Shown: in pieces, positions 49,379 through 59,700 of the stretch
Position numbering within the stretch: the first letter of the stretch is position 1
How the letters are laid out: each line of letters starts with the position of its first letter
Assembly (NCBI RefSeq): GCF_037102585.1
Contig: NW_027043820.1
Span: 2,142,501-2,206,500 of the forward strand
DNA length: 64,000 nt
Direction: 5' to 3'
Source: Saccharomycopsis crataegensis
Taxonomy: Eukaryota; Ascomycota; Saccharomycetes; Ascoideales; Saccharomycopsidaceae
Made by a program: the position numbers and the translations under genes
The notes under the pieces: model-generated
The model's input: the letters and a program-made list of their open reading frames with translations, nothing else
Told to the model about the DNA's origin: nothing
Databases searched by the model: none

Positions 49379-52225
49379 ATGAGTGCTGCTAAGATCGACC
49401 TCAAGTTTTCTGATAATGCTGATCAGAATGGCTTCTACAGGAAATACAAGAACCTCGATGATAAGCCATTACAAACCCTCAGAATCAGCGATCGTGGGGA
49501 ATATTATACCGTATTGGGAGAAGATGATACCAGTTTAGTAGCGGAAATGATCTATAAGACCAGATCGGTGATCAAGGAAAATCAAAATATCCCGTATATT
49601 ACCATCTCCCCACAAGTGTTCTCGTCGGTTGTCAAGAATTTTGTGATTGATCAAGGGTACAAGATCGAACTATACGATAAACAATGGCGGCTCCTCAAGA
49701 ATATCAGCCCTGGTAATTTGCAAGATGTTGAAGAGTTGGTGAATTTGTCATCGGCAGATATGACCTCGAACCAAATGATGGGGGCCCTCAAATTCATGGA
49801 TAAATCCGATGGGAAGTACATTGGTTTAGGGTACGTGGATAATAATTCCAAGATCCTTGGGTACGCCGAGTTCATTGATAATGATTTGTTTTCCAATTTA
49901 GAATCGACATTGATCCAATTGAATATCCGCGAAGTGTTGATTTCCGGATTGACCGACGAAAGTCTAAGAAAGGATCGGGTGTTGACGAAATTGGTGCAAG
50001 TGATCAACCGGTGTGAAATCACCATCAGTGATGTCAAGCCAAGCATTTTCAGCACCAAGGATATCGACCAGGATTTCAACAAGTTATTGACCGAAGAATC
50101 GTTTCTTGCATTTTCCACTCCCGAAGTGCAATCCAAAACTTTGGCCCTTAGTGGGGTGGCGGCGTTAGTGGCATATTTGAACCTTTTGAACGACGATACC
50201 GCGTTTGGCGCGTACCATTTAAACAATTACACATTGGGAAAGTACATGAAATTAGACTTGTCGGCAGTCAAAGCCCTTAATTTGTTCCCAACCGTGAGAG
50301 ATCAAGGTTCGAAGTCTGGCAGTATCTTTGGGATTTTAAACCATTGTAAAAGTGCCGAAGGTACCAGGTTATTGAGTCAATGGATCAAACAACCATTGAC
50401 CAATTTGGAAGATATCACAAAGAGACATTTGTTAGTGGGTTTCCTTATGGAGGATTCTCAAACTAGAAGTGCTATTCAACAAGATGTGTTATCGTTTGTT
50501 CCGGATATCAGAAGACTCACCAGAAAATTTGCCAAGGGTAAATCGACGTTGGAAGATGTGGTGAGAATTTACCAATTATTATTGAAACTTCCTGATTTAT
50601 TGAATATTTTGGAAATGGGGTTTGAAAATTTGGATGATCAACGGTTCTCGTTCCTTAATGATGGTGAACTACCACAATTGAAAAAATTGGTTAGCGATGA
50701 GTGGCTCGAACCTTTAAAACAAACGGTTTCTTCATTATACAAATTGCAAGAATTGGTGGAAACCACCGTGGATTTAGACGCTCTTGATAATCATGAATAT
50801 GTGATCAAGGCGGAATTCAACGAAGATTTGATGGAAATTAAAGAAAAACTCGACACTTTGCAAAACGAGATCACTCAGTGCCATGTTGATACCGCTGATC
50901 AATTGCAGAAAGAAGCAGATAAGAAATTGAAATTAGAAAACCACGCTACTCACGGGTGGTGTATGCGTCTTACCAGAAACGATGCTTCAGTGATTAGAGG
51001 ATTACCAAAATATCACGAGTTACAAACCGTGAAAGCCGGGGTATTCTTCACTACTTCTCAATTGAAATCGGTGGCTGATCAATACACAAACTTACAAGGT
51101 GAATATAACCGCACCCAAACTGCGGTGGTCAGAGAAATCATTGAAATTTGCAGCACTTATTGTCCATTATTGGATAAACTTTCGGGCGAATTAGCTGAAA
51201 TTGACGTGATTGTTGCCTTTGCCCACGTCTCATCGTATGCCCCAACCTCGTACATCAGACCGAAATTATATACTATGGATGACCCACAAGGAAAAACCAT
51301 TGTCAAGGACGCCAGGCACCCATGTCTTGAAATGCAAGATGATATTTCGTTCATTGCCAACGATATTGATCTTGCAAAAAACCAATCTGAATTCTTGATC
51401 ATCACTGGCCCAAACATGGGAGGGAAATCCACTTATATCAAAAGTGTGGGGATTATTAACTTGCTTGCACAAATTGGGTGTTATGTTCCAGCATCCGAAG
51501 CGGAAATTTGTTTAGTAGACGCGATCTTGGCCAGAGTTGGGGCAGGGGATTCTCAATTGAAAGGGATTTCCACTTTTATGGCGGAAATGTTGGAAATGTC
51601 GAGTATTTTGAAAAGTGCCACCGAACATTCTTTGATTATTATTGATGAATTGGGAAGAGGTACCAGCACTTACGATGGGTTTGGGCTTGCTTATTCAATT
51701 AGTGAGCACCTTGCCAAAGAAAAACATTGCTTCACATTATTCGCGACCCACTTCCACGAACTCACGGGATTATCAGAAAAAATCCCTACCGTGAAGAATT
51801 TACATGTGGTGGCCCATGTCAGTGAAGAAAAAGCCACTTCTGACGATATCACGTTGCTTTATAAAGTTGAACCGGGGATCTCTGACCAATCATTTGGGAT
51901 CCACGTTGCCGAAGTGGTGCAGTTCCCTAAGAAGATCATTTCAATGTCGAAACGTAAGGCTTCGGAATTGGAGGATTTGGCAGGTAAAGCTGAAGGATCC
52001 GCAGAAGATCCGTACGTGGCGGATAAGAGAACAAAATGTAATCCGGAAGAAATCACTAAAGGGAGTCAGTTATTGAAAACCATTTTGAAAGAATGGAAAA
52101 CTAAGGTGGATTTGAAGAAGATTAGTGAAACTGACGCCATAAAGGAATTAAATCTTTTGGTTAAGTCAACTTATGGAGATGAAGTGAAGCAGGATAAATT
52201 TCTACAAGAAGTGTTGGGATTATGA
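49379..52225 (+). CDS. MSH2: DNA mismatch repair protein Msh2
   Basis: 948 residues, close to the family norm (964 in S. cerevisiae). Mismatch-binding domain I starts at about residue 8 (FSDNADQNGFYRKYKNLDDK). The connector, core and lever regions follow (LNLFPTVRDQGSKSGSIFGI; RLLSQWIKQPL; LVGFLMED). The ATPase has Walker A GPNMGGKST (677-685), Walker B IIIDELGRGTSTYDG with D756-E757, and FATHFHELTGL. The end carries the helix-turn-helix (SFGIHVAEVVQFP). Msh2 pairs with Msh6 or Msh3 to bind base mismatches and small loops and start repair. Codon use is that of the neighbours. The MCB upstream suggests S-phase expression. Confidence 0.98.
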   Translation: MSAAKIDLKFSDNADQNGFYRKYKNLDDKPLQTLRISDRGEYYTVLGEDDTSLVAEMIYKTRSVIKENQNIPYITISPQVFSSVVKNFVIDQGYKIELYDKQWRLLKNISPGNLQDVEELVNLSSADMTSNQMMGALKFMDKSDGKYIGLGYVDNNSKILGYAEFIDNDLFSNLESTLIQLNIREVLISGLTDESLRKDRVLTKLVQVINRCEITISDVKPSIFSTKDIDQDFNKLLTEESFLAFSTPEVQSKTLALSGVAALVAYLNLLNDDTAFGAYHLNNYTLGKYMKLDLSAVKALNLFPTVRDQGSKSGSIFGILNHCKSAEGTRLLSQWIKQPLTNLEDITKRHLLVGFLMEDSQTRSAIQQDVLSFVPDIRRLTRKFAKGKSTLEDVVRIYQLLLKLPDLLNILEMGFENLDDQRFSFLNDGELPQLKKLVSDEWLEPLKQTVSSLYKLQELVETTVDLDALDNHEYVIKAEFNEDLMEIKEKLDTLQNEITQCHVDTADQLQKEADKKLKLENHATHGWCMRLTRNDASVIRGLPKYHELQTVKAGVFFTTSQLKSVADQYTNLQGEYNRTQTAVVREIIEICSTYCPLLDKLSGELAEIDVIVAFAHVSSYAPTSYIRPKLYTMDDPQGKTIVKDARHPCLEMQDDISFIANDIDLAKNQSEFLIITGPNMGGKSTYIKSVGIINLLAQIGCYVPASEAEICLVDAILARVGAGDSQLKGISTFMAEMLEMSSILKSATEHSLIIIDELGRGTSTYDGFGLAYSISEHLAKEKHCFTLFATHFHELTGLSEKIPTVKNLHVVAHVSEEKATSDDITLLYKVEPGISDQSFGIHVAEVVQFPKKIISMSKRKASELEDLAGKAEGSAEDPYVADKRTKCNPEEITKGSQLLKTILKEWKTKVDLKKISETDAIKELNLLVKSTYGDEVKQDKFLQEVLGL

Positions 52226-52793
52226 ATATCGCTTTCACTTTTTTTTTTTATTTTTCTTCTACTTCTTTTTGCTTTGTTTTTTCTAAATCGTTTTTGTATT
52301 TCGCATTCTTTTAATCCAGGGGTTTTATTGTTATTCTTATGAACAGTAAGCAAAGTAGTAGGACAGCTTCTATTATCAAGGGGCTTGTAAAATATCATTA
52401 TTGTACTCTAAATCATCAGCGAAGCTATAGCAATCATCAAGTGGGTGGGACTCTATGCCCTTGAAATAAAAAAAAAAAGAAAAAAAGTATGATGGATCCA
52501 ACATTTTGGCGCGGTCAATGTGCACCGAACACACTTATAAAAATCCCCTCTCCCTCCCTGTATCATTTAAAAATATCTGGATAATTTATATTGAGTAAAG
52601 ATATCTCTTAGCACTCCCAATTGTTCAAAAATAACTAATGAAAAAGTACTTTCAGAGCATCAACTCAACATCTTCCTCCTCATGTTATACTACCACGTGA
52701 GAAAAAATAAAATTGATTTCTGCAGATGGAAAAAAAAAAAAATTCTACATGGAAAGAAACTCTTCTCCCAATGAAATATTTGATTTAATCATC
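52226..52793. promoter_or_regulatory. MSH2 3' end and TSR3 promoter
   Basis: About 570 bases, T-rich after the MSH2 stop, with A-runs near 52460-52480 and 52729-52741. In-frame codons upstream of the TSR3 start (from 52713, and an ATG at 52749) do not resemble the protein and are taken as leader. Confidence 0.5.
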
Positions 52794-53825
52794 ATGGCAA
52801 AAGGTAAAGGAAAGAATAAGGAGCGCGAGTCGTCGTCTCGTAGTGCCCATAATCCAAAACACTCTAAGAACAGTAATGGCCATAACTCTCGTAATGCAAA
52901 ACACCACCATGTTTCCTCGGCCGCCAACACCATTACTTTCCCTACCAAGCTTGCAATGTGGGATTTCAACCATTGTGATCCAAAACGGTGTAGTGGGAAA
53001 AAACTTGAAAGGTTAGGGTTGATCCGTGACTTGAGAGTGGGACAAAAGTTCCAAGGGGTGGTGGTGACCCCGACGGGGCAGTCGGTGGTGTGTCCTAACG
53101 ATCGGGAAATTGTCGAAGAGTTTGGAGTGGCGGTGGTGGAATGTTCATGGGCTCGTTTGGAAGAAATTCCATTTTCAAAGATTGGAGGCAGGAATGAGCG
53201 GTTGCTACCGTATTTAGTTGCCGCCAATACTGTGAATTATGGACGTCCGTGGAGATTGAATTGTGTTGAAGCGATAGCGGCATGTCTTGCAATTGTTGGG
53301 CATGAAGATTGGGCGTCACAATTGTTGTCACATTTCAGTTGGGGTCAAGGGTTTTTGGAAATTAATGCAGAAGTATTAGAGATTTATAGAGGTTGTACTG
53401 ATTCCGCTAGCGTGAAGCAAGCAGAAGCCGATTGGTTGGCCAGAATTGATCAAGAACAAAAGGAGAGGAAAGAATGGAAGGATAAAGGAGATGTTGATTT
53501 GTTAGAGTTAGGAAGGGGTAATAGAATGATGCCTGTTGATAGTGATGAAGAGGATGAAGATGAAGAGGAGGACGAAGAGGAAGAGAATGTAGAATATGAT
53601 AATTTGGGTAATGTTATAACCAAGAAGCCATTGCTCCCAGAGGATGAAGATGAAGATGAAGATGAAGATGAAGATGAAGATGAAGATGAAGATGAAGATG
53701 AAGATGAAGATGAAGATGAAGATGAAGATGAAGATGAAGATGATATACATGGAAATGTGATCTCTAAGAAACAAAATCCAACTTCTCTACAAGAGGCAAT
53801 TGAAAAATTGAGTATATCTGCTTGA
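52794..53825 (+). CDS. TSR3: 18S rRNA aminocarboxypropyltransferase Tsr3
   Basis: 343 residues from MAKGKGKNKERESSSR. A basic, His/Asn-rich N-terminus leads to the SPOUT-like Tsr3 core: TKLAMWDFNHCDPKRCSGKK, LGLIRDLRVGQKFQGVVVTP, VVECSWARLEEIPF and NERLLPYLVAANTVNYGRPW, then LNCVEAIAACLAIVG and LLSHFSWGQGFLEIN. Tsr3 adds the aminocarboxypropyl group from S-adenosylmethionine to the hypermodified m1acp3-psi uridine of 18S rRNA (1191 in S. cerevisiae), a late cytoplasmic step of 40S maturation. The C-terminus is acidic, with about 33 alternating Glu/Asp residues coded by a perfect hexamer repeat. An upstream ATG at 52749 would add 15 residues. Confidence 0.95.
   Translation: MAKGKGKNKERESSSRSAHNPKHSKNSNGHNSRNAKHHHVSSAANTITFPTKLAMWDFNHCDPKRCSGKKLERLGLIRDLRVGQKFQGVVVTPTGQSVVCPNDREIVEEFGVAVVECSWARLEEIPFSKIGGRNERLLPYLVAANTVNYGRPWRLNCVEAIAACLAIVGHEDWASQLLSHFSWGQGFLEINAEVLEIYRGCTDSASVKQAEADWLARIDQEQKERKEWKDKGDVDLLELGRGNRMMPVDSDEEDEDEEEDEEEENVEYDNLGNVITKKPLLPEDEDEDEDEDEDEDEDEDEDEDEDEDEDEDEDEDDIHGNVISKKQNPTSLQEAIEKLSISA
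53643..53738 (+). repeat. (GATGAA)16 hexamer repeat in TSR3
   Basis: Sixteen perfect GATGAA units code alternating Asp-Glu at the protein's C-terminal part. Lack of third-base variation shows recent expansion. Confidence 0.95.
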
Positions 53826-54422
53826 GTTATATATTGCCTGGGTTGAGATCTGTGTGTTGTTTTTATAGAATTAATTCTAGGATTTGGTGTCCGACATTGT
53901 ATTATACTGGTACTTCTCTTTTTTAGTAAACGTTGCTAAGAATTGGTAAAACCTATGGAGTTTTTTCGATAAACATTAACTGTAGACTTCTTTGCACACA
54001 AATATTAATATATACGCGGTAATCTGACTCAAAAATTGCTATACTCCATGGATAATCGAAAAGCATGACCATCTTTTGGTGGCTTTCCCAACCCATTAAT
54101 GAGTAGGCCTATCGTCAGGCTCGTAGGACTTCATTCTAGAGCAGGTTACTTATTTAAGGAGCTAGAATTCAGTGTATACTCAAAACCGTAGATAGAAGAA
54201 GATAGAAGTCAACGATGGATAATCAACCCTAAAAAGTCCCAGTAATTGTAGTATCTGATAATACGGCCGGCTGTACCTTCAATAACTTATCTGCTGATAC
54301 AATATTCCTAGAAGAGTACCACAAGACAGCTCGGTTAGCGAACCTAATGTAGCTCAACAGTATTCGCTCTTGTTTTTGCACCGTTTTTCTTTTCAAAAAA
54401 AGTATATAATATCGCTCGATTT

Positions 54423-54674
54423 GTGACAATTGATACCTTTTTTTTTATCGAACTACTCTTTTTATTTATAATATATAACTTTTCGGCAAGAATTGTGGCC
54501 CCACCATATCTTACCATAGATAAAAATTTTGTTGCTTTCCAAGACTCAGATATTCTCAATAATTCTGTTAGTGTTCGAGTACCACAATTCCGATACCAGC
54601 CAGTGGGAGGATTTGATGATCCGATAAGATTTCCGCGTAATGAGCAAAATCAGATGATGCTAATCAATCCATAA
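54423..54674 (+). pseudogene. Decayed coding stretch, unknown family
   Basis: An open frame of 83 codons without an ATG start. It begins with a hydrophobic segment (FFFIELLFLFIIYNF) and continues as a globular-looking, Pro/Asn-rich sequence. It looks like a broken gene. Origin is unknown, and a mobile or viral source is not excluded. Confidence 0.3.
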
Positions 54675-55063
54675 TTTCATAATGTTGCTTATATTTTGAA
54701 AACCCATTACATGGAGGCGGTGGATCAGGTCTTAATATTCTATTGTTTCGACGCCAATGGTATATTGAGAAATGACTGTGAATGATTTTATTAATTTAGA
54801 CGAAACCTCAGTCAGATGTCTCATGTCTCACTAAGGATTAGGAATACCAAAAAACGTTAATCTCAATAGACACCATAAAAATTCACGTTGCTGATCACTT
54901 GGGCCTTAGGCTTGGGGAATTAATCAAGGCTTCGATTAAGAAAACTCGCTGTAGTAATAGTGCTTCTGAAACGTTAACACAACATATAATCCCCCCCTCC
55001 TCCCAAGAAATTTGAGTGGTCAAATACGGGATATTAATATCCTTCCGATACCAATATCAATAA

Positions 55064-55213
55064 ATGAATTTAAAGCTACAAATAACAGAGAGTGTTCCTG
55101 ATCTATTAGGCCATACGAATCCAAACAAGCCTGTTGCCCTACGCCAATTGGATAATCTAACTGACAATGAAATTAATGGTCTTTTAAGATTTTATAATAT
55201 CCCATTTGCATGA
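55064..55213 (+). CDS. Short open frame, doubtful (49 codons)
   Basis: MNLKLQITESVPDLLGHTNP, then NKPVALRQLDNLTDNEINGL, ending LRFYNIPFA. The pattern, a short helix-turn-helix with LDNLTDNEINGLLRFYNI, recalls SAP/HeH-type small domains, but I cannot place it. It lies alone in a gene-poor stretch next to other coding remnants. It is either a small gene or a piece of a decayed one. Confidence 0.25.
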   Translation: MNLKLQITESVPDLLGHTNPNKPVALRQLDNLTDNEINGLLRFYNIPFA

Positions 55214-55717
55214 AGGAGACATACAATGTTTACAAAGATCAGGAAGCTAAAGGCCACTTTAGGCATTAAGAAGTACTAAAGTACACCTCATTAACTGTTA
55301 TTATTGCAACCAATTATTAAAACCGGAGAAGAAGCATATATAGGTCAATTGGATTTAGGCTGGGGTATGTATTAAACATATGTGTTATAATAAATATTAT
55401 ATATATTTCTGGGGTTTCTATCGAATGTGTATTCTTTTAGAAAGGACAATAAAGTGCCATGGCATGAATTATTTTCTTGCCACCGTTGCGGAGATTTGTG
55501 TGCATGAATTAAAACTGGAACCGGTAGTTGCATATTGCTTACAAAAGGGCTTTATGATCATGAAAGTAATGCGGTAAATTAAAAAATAAATTAAAAAAAA
55601 TAATCGATAAGAGTCATAATAATGTAGTTTTTGTCATAATATATTGAATCAAAAGAAATGTCCGGGTTTTCGGGTGGCGATCAACCACCACTGCAGAGAA
55701 ACAAATGAATACCGAAT

Positions 55718-55993
55718 CTAATCTTCATCTTCAAATACTTCTCTTGCACTGTCGTTGACTTTCTGGAAGCGCATTTCCCTGACCATGGAGTTACTGCCTC
55801 TTCTGCTGCCTCCTTTATTGAGCAACTCTGGGGCTTCACCGGAGTCGATCAATTCGTTCAATTCGTCTTGTTCTGTGCCCCAGTTACCTTTACCAGCGCC
55901 GTTCTTCTTGACCTTGTTTGGGGCCTCGTTGAAGTTGCCGTTGTGGGTGAAGTACTTTTCTTCACTGTGGGACCATTTGTGGGTTCTTGTCAT
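55718..55993 (-). CDS. STF2: Stf2-type hydrophilin, ATP synthase stabilising factor
   Basis: 91 residues from MTRTHKWSHSEEKYF. The motifs FTHNGNFNEAPNKVKKNGAG, KGNWGTEQDELNELIDSGE and RRGSNSM match yeast Stf2 (MTRTNKW start, SPNHIKKQGSGKGNWG). Stf2 helps Inh1 and Stf1 hold the inhibited F1F0 ATPase and acts as a hydrophilin that protects cells during drying. The start is at the conserved MTRT; 36 further codons are open upstream but do not match. Stress-element cores lie in the shared upstream region (56190-56573), in keeping with a stress-induced gene. It is divergent with DNL4. Confidence 0.93.
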   Translation of the reverse strand: MTRTHKWSHSEEKYFTHNGNFNEAPNKVKKNGAGKGNWGTEQDELNELIDSGEAPELLNKGGSRRGSNSMVREMRFQKVNDSAREVFEDED

Positions 55994-56189
55994 TGTTGTA
56001 GTAGTAATTGAGGAGTGTGCGAACGAATAAATATTGATGATAATAGAATAAATAAGATATGCACCATAAGAATTCTTTTGAAAAGAAACAGCAGGAAACA
56101 TCGCCTTTATATATAATATCTATGTAGAGAAAGAGAGAGAGAGATCCCACCGATGAGATCATCCGCAAGAGCAATGCAGGGTGTCCAAC

Positions 56190-56573
56190 CCCCTGTCACC
56201 ACCCACCCCACAAACGAATAACGTCAAACACCGCCACCGGTCACTGCGGTGTGTGGTGCCACCCACCCACCCACCTACTGTGCTTATTGTACACACCAGC
56301 AAGAGCAAAAGCAAGAGCAAGAGCAAGGGAGGTCATGGTCATCCCCCCTGCTGTTTGTGTTTGTGTGGGTGTGGACTGACAAGTTATTACGCCGCCCCCC
56401 CTCTCACTGCCATGTAATTATCATCGCCACCCTGTATACCACTAACATTAACAATGCTCTCTCTCTATATATATATATAATATAACAACACTATGCTACA
56501 TCTACCATTCCATATCCTACACACGCCGTAGCATATATGCCAACAACACTTAACCGCCTCATCGCCGCCCCCT
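56190..56573 (-). promoter_or_regulatory. Cluster of stress elements (CCCCT/AGGGG)
   Basis: CCCCT occurs at 56190-56194, 56345-56349, 56398-56402 and 56569-56573, each AGGGG on the minus strand. These are Msn2/4-type STRE cores and lie 197-580 bases upstream of STF2. Motif spacing and orientation relative to STF2 are uniform. The region also has an AAGAGC repeat (56302-56328) and pyrimidine-rich patches. Confidence 0.5.
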
Positions 56574-56720
56574 CCCTCTGCTGTCAAATGGAAAAAATAT
56601 ATATTATGTGCCCTGGTGATGACCGATGAGCTTCTTTGTTGATCCCATCATTTTTTCTCCTTCGGTTGTTGTTCTGGCTTTCCCTGACAATCACCGATGT
56701 CGTAATATTGTCCCCTCCCA

Positions 56721-59700
56721 ATGGGCTATGACTCACACAATAATCGCAATCCCCGAGTCTTCAAGTTTCAAGAGTTGGTGGACTTCTTCCACAGACTATC
56801 CTCAGTGAAAAGAGCAGATAATACCGGGTTCGACGAGTTTGGTAAAGCATCGGTCACCGAAAGACGTCGCATCATCATCAATGAATTCTTGGACAGCTGG
56901 AAAGTCTTTTACAAAGACAATGTTCCATTCTATACCATTCTCCGCATGATATTGCCTGATAGAGACCGCGGGAGGTCGTATCATGTCAAGGAAAAATCAA
57001 TGAGCGTCATGGTTGCCAAAATGACAGGGCTCAGTAAAGACTCCGACGAATACAAAAGATTGTTCAATGGGGATTTGTTTTCAGGCCAAGCCAAACATGG
57101 CAAACTTCAAAAGATTGCGTCAATGATGGCGGATATCATTTCCATTAGACAACCAGACGTCAAAGGAGCAAAATATACCGTTCTTGAAATCGACGGAATT
57201 TTGAATCAATTAGATCAAAGAAACTCCCCAAGTCAGCAACAACAACAACAAAATACCCAGTCCCAATCAACTCAGAAGTTTCGAAGCCTGCAAGATCAGC
57301 AACGGCTCTTGTGGGAAGTGTTCTCCAATATGAATCACCAGGAATTGAAGTATATGATGTTGATTATTTTGAAATCAAGATTCAACGGTCATTCAGAAAC
57401 CGCAATCTTAAGAGCCTGGCATCCTCAAGCTCCAGAATTTTTTTCCGTCACCAGCAGCTTAGAGGCAGTATGTAACAGACTCTTGGAATCAGTCAAACTA
57501 TCCACCAAAGAATTGTCAGTGCAATTGATGCAACCGTTTGCTCCAATGTTGGCATCGCATCCAAAGTTATCTTATCAAAAAGTGGTTGAAAGCTATGAAA
57601 AATCATTTGACACTTACACAAAATACCTTCAAAAAATCGATTCTAATCGGCCATTGCCTGAGTTTGAAGGGTTTTATATCGAAGAGAAGCTCGATGGTGA
57701 GCGTTTACAGATCCATATGAGTAGAATTGAAGGGACTTCGGAATTTGAATTCAAGTTTTTCAGTAGAAGGGCCACAGATTATTCTTCTGATTATGGTACT
57801 TCCAATGATACTGGCTCATTGGCAAAATACTTCAAGAAAGTGATTGGTGAAAAGCATTTATCAGCTATCAAAAATCTTATCCTTGATGGAGAAGTTTTAA
57901 GTTATGATATGAAGAGAGATGTGGTTTTACCATTAGGTACATTGAAACCCACCAATATTGAAACCATTCATAATAGTGATACTTTCCGGCCGCTTTACGT
58001 GATATTTGACATTTTAATGATCAACGATAACCTTGTGTGCAATAAACCATTGAAGATTAGAAAAGATTTGCTTAAAAATTTAATCAAACCATTGCACGGT
58101 TACATTGAATTGGTTGACAGCCATGACGGGAGGACTGCTGAAGATATCCAACACGCATTACAAGAGGCGATCGAATCAAATTCTGAAGGGATTGTGTTGA
58201 AGGATAAGTACAAAAAATATGAAGTGGACGCCAGAAACGAGAGCTGGGTGAAAGTGAAACCAGAATATTTACAGGAATTCGGGGCAGATATGGATTTATG
58301 TATCATTGGTAAAATCCCCCAAATTAAAACCTCCTACGTGTGTGGACTACGAGTCGGTGAAGTTGACGAAATCAATGGTAATGTTTACGAGTCATTTTGC
58401 AGTATTGCCAATGGTATATCTTCTGCAGATTATGAAAAAATCGAATCTTTGACAGCGGGGTGTTGGAAAGAATATGAAAAAGAAGTTCCTCCAGAATCGT
58501 TACTCCAATTCGCCCTTCCATCAAAAAATGGTCCCGGTAGGGTTCCTAGGTTTTGGATTGACCCAAAGGATTCGGCGGTGCTTCAGATTAAAGCCAGAGA
58601 TATTGAGTATGGATTGTACGGGAAACGTTATAAAGTAGGATCGACGGTGCTTTCCGGATATATGAAGGCCATCAGAACTGATAAAGATTGGAGATCATCA
58701 ATGTCTTTAGAAGAGTTTTTGGCGTGGAAAGACCGGTATAAGACCCATGCGAGCAAAGCCAGTGATAAATTACATACGATTGAAGCTAAACGGGCCCGGA
58801 AAACTGCCAATAACCGAAAAAAGTTGAAGCTCGACGAGGATTATTTGAAATCCGTTAGTATGGACTCATTTCTTTTTGAAGATATGAAGTTTTACGTTTT
58901 AAGTGACTATAACTCCAGAGAAACTGGAAGAGTGGAAATTGACAAGATTCAAGAATTGATCAAGCAAAATGGAGGACAAATCTGCATTACCGAGCAGCCA
59001 GATCTATCAAAAGCAGATCGATTCATCCCATTAAGCTCTCGGAATACCCACATTACTAATAGTTTTTATAAACTTGGGTATGATATCATCAGTCCAAGCT
59101 GGGTGTTTGATTGTATTGATTCGCATCGGATTCTTCTCCTTGAGCCAAGACATTGTTTTAAAGTTTCGGAAGAAGTGTTGAGTAGTGCCGAAAAAAGAGT
59201 AGATAAATATGGAGATAGTTTTATTGGATTATTGACTAATAATCAATATAAGAAAGTATGTATTGCTGGTTTTTTTTTTTTTTTTTTTTTTTTATAATTA
59301 GGTGATCGGAATTACTAATTTAAACTAATAGCTTATTGATAATCTCGGACAACACCAGGTTGATGATTCCAAAATCACCATAGAATTCCAAGAGGAAACT
59401 GAACATATTGATATTGATGACAAATACCCGGGAGGTTTGCTTCATGATGTGATGGTTCACATTGTTCCGTTAGAGAAACTCCTCCCCACCGAAGAGATCA
59501 ATTCATTTGAATTCTTAACTAATAATTTAGATTTGAGTTTGGAATGCCTTAAATTGAAATATTTCATGGATATATTTGAAGTTGATAAGATCAAGAGATC
59601 TATAAAATCTCACGGGGGAGGGTTTACAGAAGATATCGATACGGCAACTTTGATTGTTGTCCCACAGTATTTGAAGAAATATAATACTGATTTGAATCAG

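Larger units (their letters stand above)
53826..55717. other. 1.9-kb gene-poor region with coding remnants
   Basis: Between TSR3 and STF2, which converge. AT-rich, with several short protein-like stretches on the plus strand (54423-54674, with VAPPYLTIDKNFVAFQDSDI; 54846-55010; 55064-55213) and no full gene. Some may derive from one old inserted or lost gene. No terminal repeats were found. Confidence 0.45.

Noticed and set aside
54229-54429. 66-codon minus-strand frame (QIERYYILFLKRK)
   Set aside because: No ATG at its start, overlaps another remnant frame and has no recognisable motif.
56181-56485. Two overlapping frames of 78 codons between STF2 and DNL4
   Set aside because: They come from pyrimidine-rich and AAGAGC-repeat promoter sequence.
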